Assembly: GCA_029378245.1 (NCBI GenBank)
Contig: JARKIF010000118.1
Span: 40,099-104,098 of the forward strand
Direction of reading: 5' to 3'
DNA: 64,000 nucleotides
From: Roridomyces roridus
Taxonomy: Eukaryota > Basidiomycota > Agaricomycetes > Agaricales > Mycenaceae
This document shows, in pieces, positions 35,411 through 46,631 of the stretch; the first letter of the stretch is position 1, and the number at the start of each line of letters is the position of its first letter. Made by a program: the position numbers and the translations under genes. Below the pieces are notes generated by a model. It made no database searches, was not told the DNA's origin, and saw nothing but the letters and a program-made list of their open reading frames with translations.

Positions 35411-37436
35411 ATGCGCTCCACCAAGTTTCTCTCTCTCCTCCCCTTTGTTCGCCTCGCAATGGGCCAGAACACCTGGTCCTTTGTCCAGCAGGGAAACTCT
35501 GGCATCATTCCTCTTGAGCTCATCACGCTCTCGCCGACGCTGGCGCTGATGTATGACCGCCCCTACGTCAACCCGCTCAAGCTGCCTGACGGCGAGCCCG
35601 CTTGGGCCGGTCTTTGGCATTTGGACACCAACACGGCGACACCGCTGAGGACCATTACCAACACCTTCTGGTGAATTTCACATCGTCCTCCACAACTTAT
35701 TTGCTAACTTGGGAATTGCAGCGCTAGCGGGGGTTTTATTTCCAACGGTACCCATGTGGCCGTTGGTGGCCAACCACTCGACGCCATTCCCGGGTGGGGA
35801 AACGCGACTGACGGCACAATGGGCATCCGCCTCTTCGGTCCCTGCACATCCGCAGACGGCACTGGCCCGGGATGCACCGTCTTCGAGGACCCCGCAACTT
35901 TGCACCTCGTTAGAACGCGTTGGTACCCCACGGCTGTGCGAATTGCCGACGGCAGTCTCTTCATCATGGGAGGCAGCGATATCCTGACCACCTTCAACGC
36001 CCCCGACATTGCACAGAACAACTACGAGTTCTTCCCCCCGCGTGCGGGCGAGGAGGGCACCGTGAGGGACAGCAAGTTCTTGAACGACACTCTCCCAGCC
36101 AACCTCTTCCCTCGGTATGTCCTTCATCCTATTCAACTAGTTAACTACTGACTTTCAAACACAGTTCAATGATGCTTCCTTCCGGCCACATCCTCATGAT
36201 CGCCAACAACCAATCGGTTATCTACGACATTGACACCAACACCGAGCTCATGCGCCTGCCTGAGCTCCCCAACGGCGTCCGCATTGGTGTCCCCTTCGAC
36301 GGTTTTGCCCAGTTGCTCCCACTCTCTCCCCCGCTCTACGAACCCACCGTTATCGCCTGCGGTGGCTCCAACAAGCCTGACACCATCACATTGGAGGAGA
36401 TGTCCGTCAACGACGTGGCTTCGACCCAGTGCCAGCGTATCACGTTGACTGCCGCAGGTGTCGCCGCTGGATGGGAGGTTGATCATCTGCCGGAACCCCG
36501 GGTCATGGCTGAGACCGTCATCTTGCCCAGCGGTGATGTCTACATCCTCAACGGCGCGCATACTGGGTAAGTTGCACGGTTCAATTCCCAGAAGGTGATA
36601 CTCAATGTACATCAGCTACTCGGGGTATCCTTCTGTCGGCGACTCGGGAGCCACCGGCACCAACGCGGCTAACCCTGCGCAGCAAGGTATCATGTACAAG
36701 AGCACGTTGCCATTGGGTCAAAGGTATTCCTTGGAAGTCTTTCCCTCCGACCTTGTTACTCAAACTTTGGACAAAGAATCACTCAGGTTGGCATCCCCAC
36801 GAGCCCCATCCCGCGTATGTACCACTCCGCTGCGACCCTCACGGCCAAAGGGTATGTCCTCACACTTTCGCAACTTCTGGTTGCTGACATGGCATAGAAA
36901 CATCATGGTTGCGGCCTCCAACCCGCACCCCTTCGTCCTCACTGCTGACAACAACCCTAACAACTTGTCCTTCCCCTCGGAGTACCGTGTCGAATATCTC
37001 AGCCCCGACTTTATCACCAACAACTCGCCCCGCCCCGTCATCTCGAAGTCTCCATCTCAGCTTGCGTTCAACGCAAACGGCACAATCACAGTCACTATCC
37101 CCGCCAGCCTCGCTGCCGGTGAACTCCAGGGTATGCTCTGTCCATCTGCATTCATGAACACTTGACTCACAACGAACAGTCTCTCTTATGGACATGGGCT
37201 TCGTCACTCATGGATGGCACGCCGGCTCCCGCCTCGTCTTCCTCGAGCACACCCTCTCGGGCAGCACTCTCACCATCACGGCTCCCCCCAACGGCAACAT
37301 TTACCCTCCCGGCCCTGCTTGGATCTACGTCGTCGCCGATGGCGTCTGGAGCGAGGGCGTCCAAGTCATGATTGGAGACGGTGGAAACCCGCCTCGCCCC
37401 GCTCAGGGTGTCCCGGTGACCATCACCAGTCTGTGA
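35411..37436 (+). CDS. Glyoxal oxidase-type copper radical oxidase
   Basis: Seven exons (35411-35670, 35722-36114, 36165-36566, 36616-36723, 36777-36851, 36898-37130, 37180-37436) join to exactly 575 codons. A signal peptide of about 18 residues precedes QNTWSFVQQGNSGI, so the enzyme is secreted. All metal and radical residues of the family are visible by motif: Cys87 (FCASGG) and Tyr155 (RWYPT), which form the Cys-Tyr redox cofactor, and Tyr403-His404 (RMYHS) and His501 (FVTHG) as copper ligands. The N-terminal beta-propeller is followed by the DUF1929 Ig-like domain from about residue 455. Such enzymes oxidise small aldehydes and make hydrogen peroxide for extracellular peroxidases. The substrate of this copy is not known. 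Confidence 0.95.
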
Positions 37437-37700
37437 ACGGGCTCGCGTGAAATAAATACAATAATGTAGTGTCTTTCCTTCCCTGTTATGTTTTCTGGTA
37501 ATACAGTCAAGTTAATTAATGTGAAATCCAAAGTTTAACTCCAATTCCATCGTCGTCTCATGAGCGGCCAGCCTTCAGCGACGTTTTGACCCCTCATCCT
37601 CGATGTTTGCATCCCAGATGACTTTGAGGTCGAACACCAGGCAGAGCTCAATCGGTCTTTTCGACCTGACTGATTTATTTCCAAGAGAGATCATTGGTTC

Positions 37701-38975
37701 TCAAACAGGAGGGTTCGTACACTCATCGTCGTCAAAGCCGGTCAAAACCCCATCCTTCCGCGCAACAGCCTCCATGTCACCGACAATATCCCAAATCCGC
37801 TTCCGACTCCGCATACTCCGGCTTCTCGCACACGCACGAGCATAGGCCGTCCATGGAATTGAATCCCCATCTCCAATAATACCACCTTCCGCCCAGCGCG
37901 TCGTCCACCAATCCAGTTCCTCGTGTGACCGATATGCGGATGACGAAGGTGTTTCTGGGAGGAGGTACCGGTTGTGCAGCTCCAGGGATGTGTGGATGAA
38001 CGCATCGAGGTGGGGGAGGACGAGTGCACGAAGGAGTTTGGTTATTTGGATCAAGCGCAGGACGGCGCTCACGGGTAGGTGGGAGGATATTTCTTGGATG
38101 ATGTCCAGCGGGAGTGTGTGTAGAGACAGTGTGGTGCATGTCTCGGAAACGGTCACGGGTGGGGCGAAGCATTGGAGCCGTGCAAAGGTGAGTGCCTCGG
38201 CGATCGGGAAGCTAGATATCGTTGTGAGTTGGGCATAATCGCTCAGGAGGGAGGGACTCGCCGGTCTGGTCTGACAAACACCCACATATTACCGGGCCCC
38301 ATCCACGCGTCCTCAATGATTTCCTCCGCAGGTCGGTCGCTGCGCGCGAGGAAATTGAGCCACCAGTCGTTCGCGCGGTCGTCATCCCCCTTGACAGAGG
38401 CATTCCTCATATCCGCGACGTTGAGCCATTCGACCCACTGCCCCTGCGTTCTGGCTACGGGTCCATGGAGTTCGGCCGGATTGTTATTGTGCTGAATCAC
38501 CTTGGCGATCATTCGAGGGGAGAAGTAAGGGAATCTGTGTCGGAAGATGACGAAGCTGCAGTGGGTTACGACGCCGAATTTGTTCTCTAGAGTATATAGG
38601 CGATGCGGCTGATGCCTGTCCTTGTATTGTTGGTACAGGGACGGAACGACATCGTGCAACATCCAAGTCTTGGAAGAGTCGAGTAATTTGATTGCTCCTG
38701 GTCCTGTAAAGATGGTCAGTATATATGATACGGAAACAACAGTGGGCTAGACTGGCGTTGAGAAAGGTCATCAGACGTGGAGTGGAGGAGGATTCTGTCT
38801 TGCGAAGCGGAGACGTCCTCCTCGGAGTAGCTCAGTCCATGGAAAATGACTTCGGGTATTGCCACGGCGGCATAGAACAGGAGTGGGTTCGCGATAAACT
38901 GTGAGGTGAGGGATGTGGTGGGACTTTACGTACATTTGGGTACATACTCACCTGCCTGGGATAGTCAAAGTGCAT
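37701..38975 (-). CDS. F-box-containing conserved basidiomycete protein
   Basis: The minus strand reads MHFDYPRQ in a tiny first exon (38975-38952). Exon 2 (from 38898) follows with FIANPLLFYAAVAIPEVIF. A long middle region contains YTLENKFGVVTHCSFVIFRH and DDRANDWWLNFLARSD. A C-terminal part has an F-box-like LHTLPLDIIQEISSHLPVSA followed by a WTAYARACARSRSMRSRKRI stretch. Stop at 37701. The order resembles a mushroom protein family with an unnamed N-terminal domain plus F-box. Two internal junctions, near 38700-38770 and 38250-38290, are not solved with strong splice sites. It could instead be two adjacent genes. Function unknown beyond a possible Skp1 contact. Confidence 0.55.
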
Positions 38976-39840
38976 GACGCCGGAGATCTAGCGGACGTTG
39001 AATTAGATTCTGCGTCGAAAGAGGGAAGATCTCACATTGCAATAGACATCCCAAACACTCATTGGATCGTCCTACGTCGAAAAACTCGAAACGCTGATAG
39101 CCTCTGATAGCTCGAGAGAGGCATCATCAGGTCAGTCTGGATACATCCCTTGCGCGAGAGATTGAAGTACCGGGTTGACGAGCTTATATCCAAGGCACTG
39201 TGGTAGGGGAATCTTGGGATGAGGATGGCTGGCGGCTCAGCGCGCTGTGATGGTCGGAAGCAAAGAGTCTGACTCAGCCGCATTGATGGTGATGCTTGCG
39301 AGTCTGGACCAAGTCTGGACCGCGGGATCGATCAATGCCGCATGTTTTCTAGTAATTGAGTCATTCGCTTAACACTCGCCCACTTGCATAGACCACTACG
39401 CCCATTGTTACCTTCTGATACGGGATTTAGATCTGACTACTAACAGTAGTGCATCCACCGTGCGAACATCAAGCTAACCTTAGGATCGTCCCTGTCTCGA
39501 CCGAGTCCGAAGTCGACTCTCGACCTGCCCCTCCACCTCTGGGACGACGCTGGCTTCCTTGTCGAAAACCCCAGTATGAAATCTCGAGTCGCGAATCGCG
39601 ATATCACCCACCAACTAATCGACAGCCCACCACCTCTGCATCCGGTTAGTCTTTGGTGAGTCTCTCATGGTTTTCGAGCCTTCACGAATCACAATACCGA
39701 TGTACACCTTGAATGGGCCCAGGGTACTTGTCCGCGCGCCTCAGATGCTAAATGAATGGTGGGCGGCACCAAGAGCCAACCATGTTGCATCCTCGCCGGT
39801 CGACAGCCCCGCGGTCCGGGGTAATTACAGCAGCGGAGAC
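38976..39840. other. Intergenic stretch, no gene recognised
   Basis: 0.9 kb between divergent genes. No motif-bearing open frame. Confidence 0.45.
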
Positions 39841-39847
39841 TATAAAA
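39841..39847 (+). promoter_or_regulatory. TATA box of the secreted protein gene
   Basis: TATAAAA, 137 bp before the ATG at 39984. Confidence 0.45.
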
Positions 39848-39983
39848 CTGACTCTGCTGGTGGCCTACTTGTCAACCCAGCACTCAACCTCTCCAGCCAC
39901 CAGTCAAATTCGAGGTGAGCGAGTTTACTCACTTCAAATGATCCAATCTCAGTATACCCGAACACATCCAGATTTTTTTAACA

Positions 39984-40601
39984 ATGTTCTTCAAGCTCAA
40001 CGTTGCCTGCATCCTCGCTGCGATCGCCGTCCCCCACGGCCAAGTTCACGCCTCGCCCGCCGCTGCCAACTCGGATGCCGGAGGTCTCGTCATTATCAGC
40101 ACGCAGGAGACACCCAGCGGCACCATCACTATCTGGGGTGTCCCGGACGGCGTGCCGAACTCGAAGCGCACCACAGCCGACTCTGCGGCGGTTCCAATCG
40201 AGAAACGCCAATGCGGGTCAAACAACGTTAATTGCAGCGGCAGTCACACTGCGGATCGGAACGCCTGCATTCAGCTCGTCGGCTCGTTGTCGGCCAATTC
40301 TGGACAGGGAGTTGGCGGTGTGTAGTTTTGTACATCTGCAGGGGCACCATTGGAACTGATCTGTCTTCATTTCGTAGTCGCCCCGCGGTCCATTTGTCAG
40401 ACAGTCAACGGAAACCAGTGCTGTGTGAGCTGGGCCAACCCTGCCTCAGGCCTCACCCAAGGAGAGCTGGTCAGCGGTGCAAACGCCGTCCTCAACGGCT
40501 GCGGTGGGAACGCTATCTCGGGATTGACTCGCAACACCAATCTCAACGGCATCTGTACCACCCAGTGCCTGTCGAACCGCCCCAATGGTTGCGAGAACTA
40601 G
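39984..40601 (+). CDS. Secreted cysteine-rich protein with Kex2 propeptide
   Basis: Two exons (39984-40317 and 40378-40601) join to 185 codons. A signal peptide (MFFKLNVACILAAIAV..) is followed by a cysteine-free propeptide of about 50 residues. It ends at Lys74-Arg75, a Kex2 protease site. The mature part of about 110 residues starts QCGSNNVNCSGS and has ten cysteines, enough for five disulfides. It contains CQTVNGNQCCVSWANP and ISGLTRNTNLNGICTTQC. The pattern matches a family of small secreted agaricomycete proteins; I believe it is the one named fungal WD-like domain, but could not check. It is not a hydrophobin: the eight-cysteine CC-C spacing does not fit. Function is not established; a cell-surface or effector-like role is only a guess. 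Confidence 0.82.
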
Positions 40602-40858
40602 GCTACTAGCTGTGGAGGGGAAAGTTCCATATGAAACCAAGATGTCTCTATGTTCAGATTTTGTGGCTCCTTATTTATATGTGAAAGCTTTTTCAGTGTT
40701 CGTTCAACATGCCGGAGTCAGCCAAAGGCTGCCGAGCAAAGTTCACCGCTGCCGCGGTTGAGCCGTACTGATCGTGTGCATATACTTAATTCAGTTTGTA
40801 CTCGGAGCAACGGAGCTCCCGACGATACCTTCTCCTGTCCCGCGACCTCCCTCGATGT

Positions 40859-42883
40859 CTACTCCTCCAACAGAAACTTGTACTCTGGCGTCCGAGGCTC
40901 CACGACACAACGGAAGTCCACAGGATGGCTGACGATAAACCAATGTAAGCAGATATCCGAGTATATTTGCAGATGTGTGCAGCACCTCATGAGTCCATAG
41001 GTCATCGTCGTTGGGGGCACGATCTTCACATCGTTTTCGTCCATGGCGTTTGTAATGCGGCAGCTCGCGAGGATCGTAGCGATGGCGATCCAAACACTGT
41101 TATCGGCGAGATGTTGCCCCGTGCAGATTCTTCTACCGAATCCAAAATGCCCTGTGAAGTACGGTTCGTCTCGGCCGAGTGGGCGAGGAAGGTATCGTTC
41201 CGGTATGAAATCCGTCGGGTCGGAGTAGATTTTTGGGCTGAGGGTCATGCCTCTGTGTGCGATGTTCCCAGTGAATCGATTTGGGAGTGTGCTGGGACGT
41301 ACTTGATGTTGGGAAACACAATAGTCCCCTTCGGGATCAACATCCCGCGATAGACGTCATCTTGGATACACCGGTGGGGTAGGGCTGTCGAAGGGGTTTC
41401 CGTTAACTCTCACTTCCATACAGAACAAGTATTCACGCACCTAGTGGGACACCTGGGTTCCATCTTTGGTGCAGTCAAATCCAATCCAGATTGACCTACA
41501 CGGAGAGCGGATGCATACCTGTATACTTCTCGACACAAAGCTTCGACATAAGGAAGACTATCGCGGTCGTGAAACTCTGGGAGACGTGTATTTCCGATAA
41601 TCGCGTTGATCTCTTCCTGGGCCTTCCTCTGACACTCGGGGTACAAAACCATAGCCAACAGAAATACCGAGATGGTACCCCAGGTCTGTGAAACCGTCGA
41701 TTCAGTGGCCCCGCCTTAATACCCGTCGTAGAACTCACCGTTGATTCACCAGCGGCAAACATCACCGCAGCATTTCCTCTCAGGTCCTCTTCGTACTCCT
41801 CCGTCATCGACTCCACAGCTTCAAGTTGTTCGAGAACGAATGAGGGCCGTGCGATGCCCTCTTTCTAAGGGCGATTCGTTGGAAATCGAATAATCGCAAC
41901 ACAATGACTCACTCGTTGTTTCTTCACTTCTTCAACAGGAAACGTGTGCAATTCTCGCACAGTAGGATACCACTCGCGCGCCATGTTGGCGTAGTACGTC
42001 CCCGGAAACCAACTGGGGAAGTACTTCACTAGATATTTTCGTTAGCTCACAATCGCCACGGGTGAAGTGCATACAAAATGGAAAGAAATCGATAGCTGTC
42101 GCGCCGGGAGCTTGTTCTGCTCGCGTGAGCGACTCTGCTACCATGTCAGTCATCCGGAGGTAGATATCGTCGTCCGACTCGATTCGGTGCCCCGAAACAA
42201 GCTGTGTTACGATTCCTGTTGCGAATCTACTCTCACTATTAGTCTTTATCCTGTGGTACGGCCCGGAGGCTTACCTGCCCAACGCGCGTTGTTTCTCATC
42301 CGGCGCCGCAAGCCAGAGGTTCTTCACCAATGTCCTCGCTTCGTCGAGTTGAATGGGGTGGTAGTCAAGACACCGTTGACGATTGAGGTATGCATGGTGC
42401 ATTTGGCGATACTGGGTAAACTTCTTGCCGTAGGGCATCATTGTTAGTGTGGACGTCCAACCGAATCTCACGTGGAGTAAGCATTTTGCCCGTGTGGTGC
42501 GCACGTATCAGGGGCTTACAGTTCGTACAAAGGAAATATCGGCCGGTCACTATAAATCGCACTTCGTTTTTCAAGAAGATCTTCCGCGGCTTGGAGCGAG
42601 TCGAGGACAACGATCGACATGCCGGGAAGTTTGAGGTACATAACATCGCCTACAATCACACCGGCTCAACGTCTATTTCCAAAGCCAAGTAGCACTTACC
42701 GTAAGTGCCAGCCCACTCGTGGAATACAAGTGGCGCCTTGTCGTGCGGCATTTGTAGCAGATTCCCTATGAGCGGCGCTCGTCGAGGACCGGGAGGGAGC
42801 GGAGCTGGCTGAAGACGACGCTTCATTGTCCAAAGAACGAGCAGAGCCGCACCAGTGAAGCCGATGAGGAGTGTGGAAGACAT
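40859..42883 (-). CDS. Cytochrome P450 monooxygenase
   Basis: A gene of roughly ten or more short exons on the minus strand. Exon 1 starts MSSTLLIGFTGAALLVLW (membrane anchor) and PLPPGPRRAPLIGN (proline hinge). Later parts are GDVMYLKLPGMSIVVLDS, the I-helix motif AAGEST, the ExxR element EVYR, PKGTIVFPN, FIPERYL and the haem loop FGFGRRICTGQ with the cysteine thiolate ligand. The last exon (40928-40859) reads SHPVDFRC. It is therefore complete in all catalytic motifs and anchored in the ER membrane. P450s transfer one oxygen atom from O2 to small molecules. The subfamily and substrate cannot be read from sequence. It converges with the secreted protein gene, 257 bp apart. Confidence 0.92.
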
Positions 42884-43876
42884 CGAATGAAGGAAGTTCG
42901 TGACAGGACTTGATCCTCATTGGATCATTAAGTAGAGCCGTAGACTCCCATGGTGCGGCATCCCGGTCCGATAATTGACTGGATGTATGCTCGGCTGTTC
43001 CTAGGCGTCGATATTTTGCTCTGACCGTGCAAGCTGTCGGTCACAGTCGAATACCAACGCCACGAAGTGTGAAATGCGGAGGAGTACACGATGAGGTCCA
43101 ATTCAGTAGAGTAAAAGCCATCTCACGCGGGCGCTGAGCGGCCCGTGACATGAGGGTTGTGGGGTCCTGCAGCGTGAAGGTATAGGTAACTTGGAGCCAT
43201 GGGCAGTAGCAGCCAAGCTGAAGGCAGGTGACGACGGGGACGAGAGAGAAGTTGAAGATAATGGTGCATCGGCTTGGCATCGGCGTCCTCCCGAGGTACG
43301 GGACTCGTGTGGGCGGGGTCGCGGAAAGCCAGTGCGGAGACGGTGTAGGCTGACGTAATCGTCCAAAAGGGAAATGGCTGTGCCAGCTGCCCAGGGATTG
43401 AGCGAGGTCGAAGAGGAGGGCAGGAGTGTCGAAGAAGACGGAGATGGTTCGGGTGCAGCGGTGGGAAGCGCACCTTTTGAGCTCGGTGGCACCATGCGGA
43501 TCGTAGCACGTTATGAGACGACGCGGCTCGAGCGGATGAGAGAGACCTTGAAGCTGCGCGGGGGTGGGCGCTCGAGAGCTCAATGTCCGAGAGACAGACG
43601 CCACGCCCGTGGTGATCTGAGAAGCAAAGGTCAGCCGCGGTTTGAGAGGAGACAGGACGCAAATGAAGTCACAGCTATCGATTGGCTATCGACAAAGCTC
43701 TCTGCACCACACCACCACAGCGTGCCGGGTTATACGCGAGTCAAAGGCGATATATGCAACGGGATGGAGGACGCATCCGCCTGGCGCATGCTGGTTCCGA
43801 TGGGAAAAGACGAATGCGAGGGCTTGGCGAGGGCGCATGATGTCTTGATGATATCGTTGTCTATTCGTGATCCGAG
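42884..43876. other. P450 upstream region with GC-rich open frames
   Basis: Overlapping open frames occur on both strands (minus 43662-43041, up to 187 codons; plus 43374-43943, 189 codons). The minus frame has some protein-like text (LITCYDPHGATELKR) and could be a gene. The plus frame runs into the inserted MITE. I cannot decide which, if either, is real. Confidence 0.3.
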
Positions 43877-43884
43877 ATCTCGCT

Positions 43885-44216
43885 TAGAGCTCCAACCGTT
43901 TCGTTTTCGTTTGCCGGAGGGTCCAAACGAAACGATTACATAAGCAGTACCGTTTGAAACCGTTTGCGGCTCAAATGGGGCTTCCGAGGCCGTGGAGGGA
44001 CTGGGTTGGTCGATTATATACTCCATAATGCGCAGGGAGGCTGCAGCTCGCTCGCAGACATCACCCAATGTCATAAATCAGCAGAATAGGTGTGAATTAG
44101 GTACCGTTTACATACCGTTTCCGTTTACTGTTTGCAGACCCTCGCAAACTAAACGGTTAAAAATACCGTTTATAAACCGTTTGAAACAGTTTCAAACGGA
44201 AACGGTTGGAGCTCTA
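43885..44216. mobile_element. hAT-type MITE, 332 bp
   Basis: The ends are perfect 18-bp inverted repeats, TAGAGCTCCAACCGTTTC, flanked on both sides by the same 8-bp target duplication ATCTCGCT (43877-43884 and 44217-44224). TAGAG fits the hAT end consensus YARNG. The interior has no coding capacity but many ACCGTTT/AAACGGT motifs in both orientations near the ends, like subterminal transposase sites. Its ends differ from those of the full hAT at 6493-9826, so another autonomous family mobilised it. Confidence 0.93.
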
Positions 44217-44224
44217 ATCTCGCT

Positions 44225-44603
44225 TGCCTTCGTCCCTTTGTTCTCCCCGGGCCTTGTCTACCCTTTTCGCCTAAGGCCTTTTCTCTCCTTCTGCCCATCA
44301 TGGGAAGAATGGACAACTGCTCTGCTGTTGGCAGCAAGTTGGCCGTGGACTAAGGAAGGCGGACTTGATCTGCCGTCGCCAGATTTGACAGCTACAGCCT
44401 CTGCGCAGCCTGTGGTTCGACAGCTCACCCTCTCTCACCCTCCTCCCCTCATGCCACCTCTTTGACGCATTGAGACCCGACGTAGTGCGGCTAGCTGGTG
44501 GTCCGACAGCAACTCGGTGCTTCGTCTCAGCCCGACAGTCAATATCCATGGGGCCGCCAAGCCACTAATGAAGCTCCTTTACCACCGACAAGCCTTGTAG
44601 ATC
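44225..44603. other. Upstream region of the ARM/HEAT gene
   Basis: 0.4 kb between the MITE and the ATG at 44604. No gene is seen. The MITE therefore lies about 390 bp from this gene's start. Confidence 0.5.
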
Positions 44604-46521
44604 ATGGAAGAGAACCGAGATCCAGCGCTCTCTGAAGAGCTGATGCAAATTTACTTGACCTATTTGTCGTCAGTGTTCAGTGCTATTGTATTTCCCCAAG
44701 CATATTGTCGTCCCGCAGGTGCAAATATGTGTCCTCGCGCACTAAAATCGTCGTGTGGACCCATCTCTGCGAGAACGCATTTCATCAGGCCCAGGTACGA
44801 CATACCACTCTTTCTTCTCCCCCCCCCCTGGTCAAATCAATTCCAGACGACAAGCCAACCACGTCTTCCACGTCTTCCCCCGCATGTAGTACCGGACATT
44901 GGGGAGATTCTCCCGTGCGTTCTCTCTATCAGCGCAGAAACAGACGATAAGATAGTTAGTCAAGTCCTATCCACCTTGATGGCACCCGAGGAGCATCCGC
45001 AAGGCGTCGGTGCTGTTCTACCGATCCTCCTCGATTCAAGGAGCTCCAAAGTCCGAATGCAAACTTGCAACTTGATCGCCAAGCTCACACGAGAAAGAGT
45101 GGCGTTCGATGCTATTCTACCAATCATCCTCGATTCAAGAAACTCTAAAGTCGGAATGCAAACTTGCAACTTGCTCGCCAAGCTCAGACGAGAAAGAGTG
45201 GAGATGGCGTCCATTTCCCTGATGGTTGGAAGAATGGTGGACCTCTTGCGGGGGGTGCATTATTTTCGAGACGGTAATAGGAAAACTCACCAATCCTGGC
45301 AGAGATACGAATGGCTCAGTGGTCTCGAGCGCGATCTTTGCATTGGAAGAAGTCTGTAGACAGCCGTACCTCTGTAGAGCGCCGCACGCCGCGGCCGCAG
45401 CAGAGTCAATACTGTCAACCAATATTTTGGAGCACCTATCGATTTCAATCGACTCGGATGATCCACAACCGGCATGCTCCCTCATTTTGACCCTGGCCAC
45501 ACACGATCCAGATTTCATCCTGGCCTTCCAGCGCCAAATCCCAGCGGAAAAGTGGCGGAACGTTTTACGTACACGGTGCGTGTGCGGGTATCTCCCATTG
45601 CAGGGCAGCCTGAATAAGCTTGGTTCTATACAGCAGCACAGATAAGAAGGGCATCCATTTTGGTGCTGACCTACTTACTGCCATTGCCGTAAACCGAGAG
45701 GGGGCGGAGACTTTGATTTCGATTGGCATTTTGAAAGACTTGGAACGAACAATCGACTCCCCGGACACGTTGAGTCGTAGCGAAGCACCCATTCTCCTTG
45801 GCAACTTGGTGGAACATGAATCATCTGTCCAGAGCATCTTGCAGACACCTCTTATCCTGCATGCGTTGGAAGATCTGCGGCAAGTGCGAGACCCTTTCCT
45901 GCCAGATAATATCAACCGGGAGTCGCAGGTTTTCAACCACCTGTACTGCAGCAGCGCGCGCTCTCGTACGGATTTCGAGAAACGGAGCCGGTGCAGCCGC
46001 TGTTCTAGCCGCCGTTCGAGACGACCAGGCCTACGGTTGTAGTATCACACATGACTCTTGCTACCTCGTTCTCATCGACCGGCTGATGCGCTACGCGCAC
46101 TGGGACTCTCTTAAAACTCTCTCGACCCCTCTGGGAGTCGGGGATACCTTGATGGGATACAAGTAAGTGGCCTCAATTTGCTCGATGGTTCGGGTTTTTA
46201 ATAGACCCCAGGAGAGACGAGGACTCCAACGATGGGCTGATTTTCAGTACTTCCACCCAACTTTTAATTCGATTACACGCAGAATGCCCGTGGCTTCAAC
46301 CGTACATTGACATGAGTCTCGTCGGCTGCATTTCTCAACGCGCGGATTGCGCGCGGAAGCCTCAGCTTGTACGAGACTTGGAAGATTGTTGGACATTTCC
46401 TACAATTCAGACTGGGGTTGGAATAATATGTAGCCTAGTGCCGAATAATCCACGCGGAAAGTCGAACTCTGAAGGTTTCTTCGACTCAAGTCAACGACTG
46501 GACTGGCCAAACAGAGCATAG
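44604..46521 (+). CDS. ARM/HEAT-repeat protein with a homopolymer frameshift
   Basis: The gene starts MEENRDPALSEELMQIYL. The middle has helical repeats: IGEILPCVLSISAE, then two nearly identical units around ILLDSRSSKVRMQTCNL and IILDSRNSKVGMQTCNL (a DNA duplication of about 99 bp, 45015-45205). Later parts include NILEHLSISIDSDDPQPACS, LLTAIAVNREGAETLISIG and HWDSLKTLSTPLGVG. The last exon (from about 46248, after a GTAAGT..TTTTCAG intron) reads LLIRLHAECPWLQPYIDM and stops at 46521. The frame changes inside a run of six G at about 45248-45253. One G fewer would give a continuous reading from MVDLLRG into IIFETVIGKLTNPG. This is a real pseudogene mutation or a sequencing error. A solenoid protein-binding role is expected; the partner is unknown. 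Confidence 0.68.
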
Positions 46522-46631
46522 ATGAGGTCTTCATCACGTGCATCACATCAAATAAAATCTGGCCATCAACACGCCATTTTTTTCTTGCTTCTAACCCTCA
46601 TCTCATCCACAACGATCGACATTGCATTTTG

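Noticed and set aside
39984..40601. Hydrophobin
   Set aside because: It has ten cysteines and a Kex2 propeptide; the single CC pair and the spacing do not fit the eight-cysteine hydrophobin pattern.
6493..44216. The MITE at 43885 being a deletion derivative of the hAT at 6493
   Set aside because: Their terminal repeats (CAGTGTTGTCA against TAGAGCTCCAACCGTTTC) share only the general hAT consensus.
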